From NCBI GenBank assembly GCA_903934295.1, contig CAIZNI010000023.1, positions 1 through 64,000 on the forward strand: a DNA stretch of 64,000 nt. Direction: 5' to 3'. Both the position numbers and the translations under genes were made by a program. Below the pieces are notes generated by a model. It was not told the DNA's origin, did no database searches, and saw nothing but the letters and a program-made list of their open reading frames with translations. Of this stretch, positions 1 through 7,653 are shown one piece after another. The stretch's first letter is position 1. Each line of letters opens with the position of its first letter. Origin of the DNA: an uncultured beta proteobacterium (lineage in GTDB: Bacteria > Pseudomonadota > Gammaproteobacteria > Burkholderiales > Burkholderiaceae_E).

Positions 1-854
<854 letters not shown>

Positions 855-886
855 CTACGCCCGCCAGCCTCCCGCCCGCGCTGAAA

Positions 887-928
887 TTCTCATCCTGATT
901 GACGCGCTCTTCTCATCCTGATTGACGC
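887..928 (-). repeat. Duplicated 19-nt terminal motif of the IS21 element
   Basis: The same 19-nt string (plus-strand TTCTCATCCTGATTGACGC) occurs at 887-905 and 910-928, a 23-nt period, just inside the proposed IS end at 934. Repeated terminal motifs of this kind are the transposase-binding sites of IS21-family elements. Confidence 0.85.
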
Positions 929-1024
929 TGGACAGTTGGCTGCGACGTACAAAACGGCGATGTTTCCGCCAGGACGCGTCTTTCATGCAGGTTCTCTGCG
1001 GGTCAATCCTGATACCTGGGCCGC

Positions 1025-1047
1025 TTTGACCCCTCCCTCAAACCCCA
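1025..1047 (+). repeat. 23-nt direct repeat, left copy, bounding the low-GC island
   Basis: This 23-nt string starts TTTGACCCCTCCC and is repeated exactly, in the same orientation, at 3769-3791. The two copies enclose about 2.7 kb of different base composition that is full of gene fragments. The string resembles the polypurine/polypyrimidine termini of some insertion sequences, so the copies may be IS-end remnants rather than a target duplication. Confidence 0.75.
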
Positions 1048-1110
1048 CAAACCGCGCAACCCGCCTCAATCGCCCAGCATGCCTATCTCCGAGCGCCTAC
1101 TGCCTGGGAT

Positions 1111-1287
1111 CTACATCTGCCGACGCGGCCGGGAGGCGGCGCCCGCGTACTTGATCAGGCTGAAAGCAAAGGCCGACTGCGCGACCGCCAGAGACAGGCC
1201 CAGCGCCGCCGCCAGCAGAGGCAGCAGGCCGTCCGCGCCGGTGCCAAGACACGACGCCAGGCCGATCGGCTTTGGACCGTCATCACC
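1111..1287 (-). pseudogene. Fragment of a LysE/RhtB-family amino-acid exporter
   Basis: The minus-strand frame reads GLASCLGTGADGLLPLLAAALG and continues through SLIKYAGA before a stop at 1111-1113. This matches the second and third membrane segments and the KxAGA signature of LysE/RhtB exporters, which move amino acids or homoserine lactones outward. Neither the N-terminal PGP region nor the C-terminal half is present, and the match breaks off where 'YL' should follow KYAGA. It is a broken internal fragment of about 50 codons. The rest of 935-1401 shows no gene; it contains the left 23-nt repeat and otherwise nothing I can name. Confidence 0.6.
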
Positions 1288-1401
1288 CCGATGGACTGAT
1301 CAAAACGCCGAAACAAGCAACATTTCAAATGCTCGTTCTAGCTTTGTGTGACGGTCCTTGTTGCCCTGATCATGGCGCGGGCACGGCCGGTGTCATGCTG
1401 C

Positions 1402-2799
1402 TCAAGGCGATACATAGGCCGTTATCTTGGCTGTGAAGGCCACCAACACGCCAGGGACCAAACCATAGGCACTGGTCAGGGTGGCGGGTGCATTTCCGGC
1501 AGTGAAAAAGCATCCACTGGTGCTACCAATGGGGCATTGGATGGACGTGGCGAACGGGTCAGCATCCGTGAACCGGAAGTGCACATCAAACTGGGTACCG
1601 GTGGCATTTTGTGTCACGCTGTAGTCGTTGTCCGTACCCGCCAGCACCACATAGTTTCCGTTGGCCAGCAGGGGGCCAATAGCCAACCCTTCCCATTTCT
1701 CTGGCGACTTGTTGCCTAGCGCACTCAGGGTATTGGCGGCCAAGTCCATCACCTTGGCCCCCTTCTTGACTGCGCCGGCAAATGCACCGGTGGCAGGCAA
1801 GGATACGTTGGTGACGTCCACTGCACCGGCCAAGTCAATCTGGTAAACCACTTTGTCGGCCGTGGCCAGCGCGGCCCCTGCGCCAATGCCACGATTATTG
1901 CGTTCCAGTACCAAAAATTTATCTTGGCCCAACGCCACCAGCGCTGAAATGCCTTGGCCCTGATCGGCTCGGTCCATCGCGTAGGCGTATTGGGCCACGG
2001 CAGCACCCGTGGCCACGTCAAACTTGACGATTCGGTTGTAGATGCCGGCACCGCCGCCTTCGTTCAACATGGCGCTTTGCAGCATGGCATAAGCAAATGC
2101 CCCGTCCGCACTGATGGCCAATCCCTCGAAGCCCCGGTTGGTGCGCTTGCCAGCGGTGTTGCCGGTGTCGGCGGCGAAATTCGCCACGCTGGTGGTGGCA
2201 TTGCGCGGAATCAGCCCCGCCGGTGTGGTGAATGCGCGGATGAACTGGCCTGTGCGGTCAAACTCATACAGCGAAGGACCGTACTCGTCAGACACCAACA
2301 GGTTGCCGGTTTTGGGGTTGATGACAATGCCTTCAGGGTCAAAGGCGTTGCCCAGTGCATTGGTTGGGTTGGGGGCAAAGCCATTGAAGGGCTGCGTTCC
2401 GCGCATAAACTTGACCGTCTGCACCACACGGAAATTGCTGATTGCGCCGGTGGGGCTGATGTCCACTTCAAACCGTTGAACTCGGGTGTCATATTGCAGC
2501 ACGCCACCGCCAGGGCCGCGGTCTGACAAGCCCCACCACTGCCTGCGCGAGGGGTCGTAATAGATGTCAGAGAAATACCCCAGGCGGCGCTCGGTCTCGG
2601 TGCCGGTGGACAAATCCACTGCTCCCCCGGCCAGCGTCAAACCATTTTGATAGACAGCATCAGAGAAGTTGGTGACGCAGGCTGAGTTCGCGCAAGCATC
2701 CGCTGTACTGCTTTCTCCGCCGCAGGCCGTTAAGGTCAACGCCAGCATGGTCGCACCCGACACGGCGCTCCATTGGACGGCATATTTTTTATAAGACAT
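1402..2799 (-). CDS. Phytase-like (esterase-like activity of phytase) lipoprotein
   Basis: This is a 465-residue exported protein. The start at 2799 (MSYKKYAV) is preferred over the upstream one at 2868 because AGGA sits 8-11 nt before it. The N-terminus is a lipoprotein signal ending in the lipobox LTLTACGG, so the mature protein should be anchored by Cys-25 or so. The body carries the hallmarks of the phytase-like beta-propeller family: FSDIYYDP, WGLSDRGPGGG, FDPEGIVINPKTGNLLVSDEYGPSLYEFD, NRGFEGLAIS and KWEGLAIGPLL. Despite the family name, members are of mostly unproven function; a phosphoesterase role is plausible only by family. The gene has lower GC than the housekeeping genes to its right and sits between gene fragments and insertion-sequence debris, which suggests recent acquisition. 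It is intact and monocistronic. Confidence 0.8.
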   Translation of the reverse strand: MSYKKYAVQWSAVSGATMLALTLTACGGESSTADACANSACVTNFSDAVYQNGLTLAGGAVDLSTGTETERRLGYFSDIYYDPSRRQWWGLSDRGPGGGVLQYDTRVQRFEVDISPTGAISNFRVVQTVKFMRGTQPFNGFAPNPTNALGNAFDPEGIVINPKTGNLLVSDEYGPSLYEFDRTGQFIRAFTTPAGLIPRNATTSVANFAADTGNTAGKRTNRGFEGLAISADGAFAYAMLQSAMLNEGGGAGIYNRIVKFDVATGAAVAQYAYAMDRADQGQGISALVALGQDKFLVLERNNRGIGAGAALATADKVVYQIDLAGAVDVTNVSLPATGAFAGAVKKGAKVMDLAANTLSALGNKSPEKWEGLAIGPLLANGNYVVLAGTDNDYSVTQNATGTQFDVHFRFTDADPFATSIQCPIGSTSGCFFTAGNAPATLTSAYGLVPGVLVAFTAKITAYVSP

Positions 2800-2836
2800 A
2801 TTTGAAATTCCTGAGAAAACAAAGAATTTCACAATA

Positions 2837-2853
2837 GCGTCAATTTGTGACGC
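2837..2853. promoter_or_regulatory. Inverted repeat upstream of the phytase-like gene
   Basis: GCGTCA-ATTTG-TGACGC is a perfect 6-bp inverted repeat with a 5-nt spacer, 38 nt upstream of the phytase-like start codon. On the minus strand it overlaps TTGACG, a fair -35 match. It could be an operator; no regulator is encoded nearby. Confidence 0.35.
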
Positions 2854-2891
2854 AACAAAGACAGCCACCCGTGGGGTGCCGCTAAAACTGA

Positions 2892-3023
2892 AAACAACCG
2901 TTTGGTGAGGTTCTTTTTGAGTTGCACAGCGGACTCATCTGGGCAGAGTTTGTGCAAACACAAGACGGCGACATTTACGGCCAGACCGTCAGCCAGATGC
3001 CATTGAATGCGCAAGGGCGGTGA
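2892..3023 (+). pseudogene. Unrecognised C-terminal coding fragment
   Basis: A 43-codon open stretch (KQPFGEVLFELHSG ... MPLNAQGR, then TGA at 3021-3023) reads like the natural C-terminus of a protein, with balanced amino-acid use. It has no start codon of its own because a stop lies directly upstream. I do not recognise the family. It may be a leftover of a gene truncated when the island formed. Confidence 0.3.
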
Positions 3024-3081
3024 TCGCATTGGCATGAGCAAACACATTGGTCACCGACCGCACAATGATGACAGTCTGAGA

Positions 3082-3110
3082 CGGGGTGGTTCGATTCCGC
3101 CCCAGCCACC
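3082..3110 (+). pseudogene. 3' end of a tRNA gene (T-arm and acceptor strand)
   Basis: GGTGG-TTCGATT-CCGCC forms a 5-bp T-stem around a canonical seven-base T-loop, followed by CCAGCCACC, which looks like an acceptor 3' strand. The string resembles the 3' third of proteobacterial tRNA-Phe, but the sequence upstream does not form a D-arm or anticodon arm. I read it as a truncated tRNA copy followed by its terminator. Confidence 0.4.
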
Positions 3111-3119
3111 CGTTTGATC

Positions 3120-3147
3120 AACCCATCTCCGTGGTGGGTTTTTCTTT
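3120..3147 (+). terminator. Intrinsic terminator after the tRNA-like fragment
   Basis: AACCCA and TGGGTT pair as a 6-bp stem over a 9-nt loop and run directly into a T-rich tract (TTTTTCTTT). It lies 10 nt after the tRNA-like 3' end, the usual arrangement for a tRNA terminator. Confidence 0.65.
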
Positions 3148-3156
3148 GGCACATAT

Positions 3157-3213
3157 GCGGGAATAACTCAGCTGGTCGAGCGATACCTTGCCAAGGTAAA
3201 GGTCGAGAGTTCG
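3157..3213 (+). pseudogene. Truncated tRNA-Gly(GCC) gene
   Basis: GCGGGAAT starts a typical tRNA-Gly. The D-arm (ACTCAGCTGGTCGAGC), an anticodon stem-loop CCTTGCCAAGG with anticodon GCC, and the first half of the T-arm (GAGAGTTCG) follow. The sequence then leaves the tRNA pattern: the second T-stem strand and the acceptor 3' strand, which should end TTCCCGCTCCA, are absent. A break inside the T-loop is typical of recombination or of integrase-mediated events at tRNA genes. It cannot encode a functional tRNA. Confidence 0.65.
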
Positions 3214-3241
3214 GCACGCGTCAAGGCAGTTGTCGCCTGAT

Positions 3242-3544
3242 TCATGCAGCCAACTGCTGAATGGGTTTGTGGTTCAAATGTGATCGGACGACGCTATCAC
3301 GCCCGGGGTTGAGAGTTACCGCGCCAGTTGGCGACCAGTTGCTTGTTTTGCCTGACCAGGGAGCCGGTTTGAGCGCGCGGGCTTGGGTGTACAGCGCGCA
3401 GGGTGCTGCCAAAATGTCCTGATCTTTGCCCTCATGGCGCTGCGCCGGACTCACATACGGGATGCCATTGTGGTAATACTCGACGTTCCACCAGTGCCCG
3501 AATCCGACGACCCAAGTGCGCGCCGCGCAGGCGGTCGTCTGCAT
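3242..3544 (-). pseudogene. IS3-family transposase OrfB, C-terminal remnant
   Basis: The 100-codon frame contains FGHWWNVEYYHNGIPYVSPAQRH followed by ALYTQARALKPAPWSGK and TSNWSPTGAVTLNPGRDSVV, the standard C-terminal tail of IS3-group integrase-core transposases. The first part corresponds to the region after the last catalytic Glu, so the DDE core is missing and the element cannot move itself. No IS3-type terminal repeats are evident on either side. Confidence 0.7.
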
Positions 3545-3896
3545 GGAATATCAATACTTTGGGATTGATTTTGTCAACAATGACAAAATTGCCTGCGAAA
3601 TTACAAACTCTGATCGCTCGGAAACGCGGGTGACGAAACCGTAAACATCAGTGCCATGCCAAGGCAGGTTTTCCGGGCACTGTAATTTTTCCACATACGC
3701 GAAGCAGATCTGCAATCGGGCCGTTAGTTTCGATCCTGTTTACGTGGCCGAAGGGGTGCCACATCCATTTTGACCCCTCCCTCAAACCCCAGACGCAGCC
3801 GATCCCCGCAGCTCGTGTCTCCAGGCTGCTCGATCGTCGGTTGTTGACCTACCGCCAGCCCCCTGCCCGACGCGGGTGCGCGCCCATCGCCCCCCC
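3545..3896. other. Intergenic junction between the island and the chromosome backbone
   Basis: This gap of about 350 nt contains no convincing gene. Its left half is AT-richer, like the island. It then contains the right copy of the 23-nt repeat, and base composition rises to the high-GC background within 50 nt of that repeat. The segment before the repeat (GGCCGAAGGGGTGCCACATCC) looks like an insertion-sequence end but cannot be assigned. Confidence 0.5.
3769..3791 (+). repeat. 23-nt direct repeat, right copy, bounding the low-GC island
   Basis: Exact copy of 1025-1047 in the same orientation. The flanks diverge immediately (CCGC before the left copy, CCAT before the right; CAAAC versus GACGC after), so the repeat ends are sharp. 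Confidence 0.75.
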
Positions 3897-4910
3897 TCAG
3901 TCGGGCTTGATGTTGCCGTCGCGGATGACCTTGCCCCACTTGCGGATCTCGGCCTCGGTGAACGCGGTCAGGTCCTGGGGGGTGCCACCGCCGGGGTTGG
4001 CGCCCTGCTTTTCGAGTGCAGCCCGCACATCGGGCAGCGCCAGCAGTTGGTTGAGTTCCTGGTTGAGCCGGTTCACGATCGCCCGGGGCGTGCCGGCCGG
4101 GGCGAGCACGCAGCCCCAGGTGGCCGCCTCGTAGCCGGGCAGCCCCGACTCGGCGATGGTCGGCACGTCCGGCCAGGCGCTCAGGCGGGTGCGCGAGGCG
4201 ATGCCCAGCGCGCGCAGCTTGCCGCTCTTGACGTGCGGGCCCGACGACAGCGCGCTGTCGAACATCACATGGCACACGCCGCCGATCGTGTCGACGATCG
4301 CCGGGGCGCTGCCCTTGTAGGGCAGGTGGGTCATCTCGATGCCCGCCGCGCTGGCGAACATTTCTGCGGCCAGGTGCGAGGGCGACCCCGAGCCGATCGA
4401 GCAGTAGTTGACCTTGCCGCGATTGCGCTGCGCCCAGGCGATGAACTCCTGCGCGTTGGCATAGGGCGCGTTGGCCGGCGCCGTCATCAGCAGCGAGATC
4501 ACCATCGCCAGGCCGATCGAATCGAAGTCCTTCAGCGGGTCGTAGGGAATCCGCGGGAACAGGCTCACGTTGATGGCGTGCGGGCCGCCGCCGGTGAACA
4601 GCAGCGTGTAGCCGTCGGCCTTGCTGCGGGCCACGAACTCCGACCCGATCATCGCCGAGGCCCCCGGCCGGTTCTCGACCACCACGCTTTCCTTGAAGGT
4701 GGCCGACATCTTCTGGGCGATCATCCGCGCGACGAAGTCCGACGAGCCGCCCGGCGGGTAGGGCACCACCAGCTTGATCGGGCGCACCGGATAGTCCTGG
4801 GCGGATGCACCGCCGACCATCAGGAAGAACGCCGGGACTGCCAGCAACAGCGCGGCCGGCAGCCGCCGGCGCAGGCGGGCGGACAGCAGCCGGAAAAGGG
4901 ATCGGATCAT
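3897..4910 (-). CDS. Bug-family (TctC-like) tripartite tricarboxylate transporter binding protein
   Basis: This is a 337-residue periplasmic solute-binding protein. The signal peptide covers about residues 1-38, with a hydrophobic core AALLLAVPAFFLMVGG and cleavage at ASA-QDYP. The mature start YPVRPIKLVVPYPPGG is the Bug signature, and NRPGA and ADGYTLLF are the second and third family motifs. The C-terminus (EIRKWGKVIRDGNIKPD) is also typical. Bug proteins bind small carboxylates or related molecules and feed a TctAB membrane pair, or act in signalling; no tctAB genes are present here, so the ligand is unknown. The gene lies 36 nt downstream of a TfdA-like dioxygenase and is probably cotranscribed with it, so the dioxygenase substrate is a reasonable guess for the ligand. 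Confidence 0.9.
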   Translation of the reverse strand: MIRSLFRLLSARLRRRLPAALLLAVPAFFLMVGGASAQDYPVRPIKLVVPYPPGGSSDFVARMIAQKMSATFKESVVVENRPGASAMIGSEFVARSKADGYTLLFTGGGPHAINVSLFPRIPYDPLKDFDSIGLAMVISLLMTAPANAPYANAQEFIAWAQRNRGKVNYCSIGSGSPSHLAAEMFASAAGIEMTHLPYKGSAPAIVDTIGGVCHVMFDSALSSGPHVKSGKLRALGIASRTRLSAWPDVPTIAESGLPGYEAATWGCVLAPAGTPRAIVNRLNQELNQLLALPDVRAALEKQGANPGGGTPQDLTAFTEAEIRKWGKVIRDGNIKPD

Positions 4911-4946
4911 GTCGGGGATTCCTCTGAAAGGCTGGCGCGCCAGCGG

Positions 4947-5816
4947 TTAATCGGCCAGCACGCTGGCCAGACCGTCGGCGGCAGTGGCCGAGATGGTCGT
5001 GCGGATCGAATGGCGCGGCTCGACGATCGGCCACGGGATGCCACGGTGCATCGTGGCCCGGTTGTCCCAGAGCACTGCGTCGCCCTGCCGCCAGAAGTGG
5101 CGGTAGACGCTGGTCGGAACGGTCGCGTGATCGGTCAGCCCGGCCAGCAGCGCGCGGGCCTGCTCCCGCGGCAGGCTCGGGACCGCGCCGGCGTGCGAGG
5201 CGAGGTAGAGCGAGCGCTCGCCGTTGACCGGGTTGAGCCAGGTGAGGCGCCGGCGCACCGCAGGCAACTGCTCGCGCTCGGCCGCGGTCAGGATGGTGGT
5301 GTCGATGCGCTCGCGGGAATAGGCATAGCTGTGTTCGACGACCAGATCGCCGAGCGCGAGCCGGTCGGCATCGCTCAGCCGCCGCCACGCGGCGCGCGTC
5401 GACACGAACTGCGTCTCGCCCCCGCTGGCCGGCATGATGCGCGCGCCCAGCATCGAGGCCAGCGCAGGCAGCCGCTTGAACGAACTGTCGGTGTGCCAGA
5501 GCTGGTTGGCGGCCACCACCTTGGCCAGGCGGTCGTCGGGCGCCACCGTCTGGCCGTCGGGGCCGATGTTGGTGATGTGGGCATAGACGGTGCCCGCCCC
5601 GACCGAACCGACTTTGGTGAGCTCCAGCGGACCGAAGGCGCGCGAGAACAGCGCCTGGACCTCGTCGGTGATCGACTGGTCGCGAAAGACCAGCACCGAG
5701 TGCGTCTCGAAGGCCTCGCGCACCTGGCGATACGCCGCCGCGTCGCAGACCACATCGAGCAGCGAACAGCCGCTGACCTGTGCGGCGAACTCATCGTGCA
5801 ACGGCGTGATTTCCAT
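4947..5816 (-). CDS. TauD/TfdA-family Fe(II)/2-oxoglutarate dioxygenase
   Basis: This 289-residue enzyme has the standard TfdA-type iron site: His and Asp in LWHTDSSF (about residues 106-108) and the distal His in NRATMHRG (about 256). The 2-oxoglutarate-binding Arg is in PRHSIRTT (about 268). Family members hydroxylate sulfonates, phenoxyacetates or other carboxylates and cleave them using O2 and 2-oxoglutarate. The N-terminal part (LVFRDQSITDE, LFSRAFGPLE) resembles 2,4-D and alpha-ketoglutarate sulfonate dioxygenases. The substrate cannot be read from sequence. The Bug binding protein follows 36 nt downstream, suggesting an uptake-and-oxidation pair. A second dioxygenase of this family is at 55096-55956. 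Confidence 0.85.
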   Translation of the reverse strand: MEITPLHDEFAAQVSGCSLLDVVCDAAAYRQVREAFETHSVLVFRDQSITDEVQALFSRAFGPLELTKVGSVGAGTVYAHITNIGPDGQTVAPDDRLAKVVAANQLWHTDSSFKRLPALASMLGARIMPASGGETQFVSTRAAWRRLSDADRLALGDLVVEHSYAYSRERIDTTILTAAEREQLPAVRRRLTWLNPVNGERSLYLASHAGAVPSLPREQARALLAGLTDHATVPTSVYRHFWRQGDAVLWDNRATMHRGIPWPIVEPRHSIRTTISATAADGLASVLAD

Positions 5817-5988
5817 GCGTGGGCCCTCGGAGAATGCAGCGCGACGCTAGGCGCGCCGACCCGGCTTGTCAATCGCGCGGCCCCCCGCCAGGGACCGATT
5901 CCGGCGGCACTGACGACGCTCAATCCGGCGCTCGCGCCGCGGCGCACAGTGAACGACCGGTGGCCGCACGCGTGACGCGCAGTCGCCG

Positions 5989-7647
5989 TCAACCGGCGCC
6001 GACGTCACAGGTGAAGGCCAGCGCGCCACGCCGGCGCGCCGGCGCGTCCTCGGCCATCGTCGCGCAACGGCTGGCGAGGTAGTCGCGCAGCCCGCTGCCC
6101 GCCGATCCGGCCGGCAAGGCCAGGAGCGACGCGTAGGCCGGCATCACCAGGATCTCGCGCGGCGGGGTGAGGCGAAAGTCAGCCAGCAGCTGCTGCTCGG
6201 CGCGGGCCTGTGCGGTGGCCAGCAGTTGGCCCTTCCAGGAACCGGGCGGCGGGCGGCGGAAATGCCAGGCGCCGGCAATCCCGGAGAAGGCCCACGGAAA
6301 CTGCACGAACGAGGCGGCGACGCGCCGGCCCTCGATGTAGAAATCGGGCCAGTCGCCCAGGACATAGGCGTAATGGACCGCGCGATCCGCCACCCGTTGC
6401 GCCACCACGCTCGATTCGCCCCGGCCGCGCCCGCCATTGCTGTGCCAGCTCGTCCCGAGCTGCAGCGTCGCTGAACCGACCAGCGCCAGTGCGACGATCC
6501 ACTGCTTGGACGGATTCGGCCCGAGCGCGCGATCCCACAGCCCGCCCATCACCGCCCCCGACAGCGTCGCCATCGCCAGCCAGGGCGGCACACCGTGATA
6601 GACGAAGAAGACCGGCGACAGCAGCAGCGGCGCCAGCAGGGTGGCGGCCACGATCAGCAGCGGGGCGAACAGCGCCGCCTGCGCCGGCATCGCCATTCGC
6701 ACGGGTCGCCGGGGCACTCCCAGCAGCATCGCCAGCGACACCAGCATGAAGAGCGACAGCAGCTCGACCCGCGAGAACGCCTGCGCGATGGCGCCCAGGC
6801 GCCAGGCGATCAGCGACGGCCAGCCCGCCTCGCCGGGGTTGCCGTAGATCGACGGATAGAGGAAGAAGCTGGCCAGGAAATCGCCCGCTTGCCCGCGCGC
6901 AAGGAACACCGCCAGGAAGGCGAGAAAGGGCAGCGCGCAACCGGCGAGAAACAGCGCGACACGGCCGAACCGCGCGCCGTCGGCGCGGCCGCCGAAGGCC
7001 AGCCACGCCGCGAGCCCCAGCGCGACCAGCGCATAGGTCTGCTTGGTGACGAAGGCCAGGCCGAGCAGCAGCCCCGAGAACAGGCAGGGCAGGAACCAGC
7101 GCTGGCGTGCCGCGCCTGCGGGCACCAGCGCGAGCAGACCGCCCAGCACGAACACCATGCCCAGCGTCTCGGTCTTGAGCGCCAGCAGGCTGCTGTCGCG
7201 GGTGAAGATCGCCAGCCCGAGCGTCGCTGCGATCAGGGCGCCCGCCGGGCCGCCGTGGCGCCAGGCCAGCCGGGCGGCCAGCCCCAGCGCCAGGACTGCG
7301 GTGGCAAAACCGATGAATTTCACCCGGTCAGGCGCATAGGGGTCACCGCCCAGGTTGGCGATCTGGTGGACCAGAAAGATCAGCGGCGCCTTGTTGTCGT
7401 GGCACCCGGCGAGCGGAAACTCGCCGAGGACATTGCCGCGCACCGCGCAGACCGAGAAATAGCGTTCATCGACCTGCAGCGCGAGCCCGGTGTAGCGGCC
7501 CGCTTCCAGTTGCGCGAGCAGCGCCAGCGCCAGCGCCGACAGCGCAAAGGCGGCCACCAGCACCAGCCGGGTGAGCCGGTGGGTGCTGAGATCACTCAGC
7601 CCCCGGGCGGCGCGGGCCGCAGGCGCAACGGTAATCGGTCGACGCAT
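5989..7647 (-). CDS. GT-C-type polytopic membrane glycosyltransferase (ArnT/PMT-like)
   Basis: A 552-residue protein with a long run of hydrophobic helices (roughly residues 27-48, 105-130, 137-155, 163-180, 190-225, 228-250, 290-312, 325-345 and 350-370). The acidic first periplasmic loop carries VDERYFSVCAVRGN and CHDNKAPLIFLVHQ, the region that holds the acidic catalytic residues in GT-C enzymes using polyprenyl-phosphate sugars. A soluble C-terminal domain follows. It starts 6 nt after the GT2-GtrA gene, so the two are surely cotranslated. The pairing fits a system in which the GT2 enzyme loads a sugar onto a polyprenyl phosphate and this enzyme transfers it to a glycan, lipid or protein outside the membrane. 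The final acceptor is unknown. Confidence 0.75.
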   Translation of the reverse strand: MRRPITVAPAARAARGLSDLSTHRLTRLVLVAAFALSALALALLAQLEAGRYTGLALQVDERYFSVCAVRGNVLGEFPLAGCHDNKAPLIFLVHQIANLGGDPYAPDRVKFIGFATAVLALGLAARLAWRHGGPAGALIAATLGLAIFTRDSSLLALKTETLGMVFVLGGLLALVPAGAARQRWFLPCLFSGLLLGLAFVTKQTYALVALGLAAWLAFGGRADGARFGRVALFLAGCALPFLAFLAVFLARGQAGDFLASFFLYPSIYGNPGEAGWPSLIAWRLGAIAQAFSRVELLSLFMLVSLAMLLGVPRRPVRMAMPAQAALFAPLLIVAATLLAPLLLSPVFFVYHGVPPWLAMATLSGAVMGGLWDRALGPNPSKQWIVALALVGSATLQLGTSWHSNGGRGRGESSVVAQRVADRAVHYAYVLGDWPDFYIEGRRVAASFVQFPWAFSGIAGAWHFRRPPPGSWKGQLLATAQARAEQQLLADFRLTPPREILVMPAYASLLALPAGSAGSGLRDYLASRCATMAEDAPARRRGALAFTCDVGAG

Positions 7648-7653
7648 CAGCGG

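Noticed and set aside
936-1351. Small plus-strand open frames between the IS21 end and the phytase-like gene
   Set aside because: No ribosome binding sites or recognisable protein; the minus-strand LysE fragment explains the coding look of part of the region.
3876-5975. Long plus-strand open frames opposite the Bug and dioxygenase genes, and similar antisense frames over the glg, RND and P450 genes
   Set aside because: Their products are Arg/Gly/His-rich with no domains, as expected for antisense shadows of high-GC genes.
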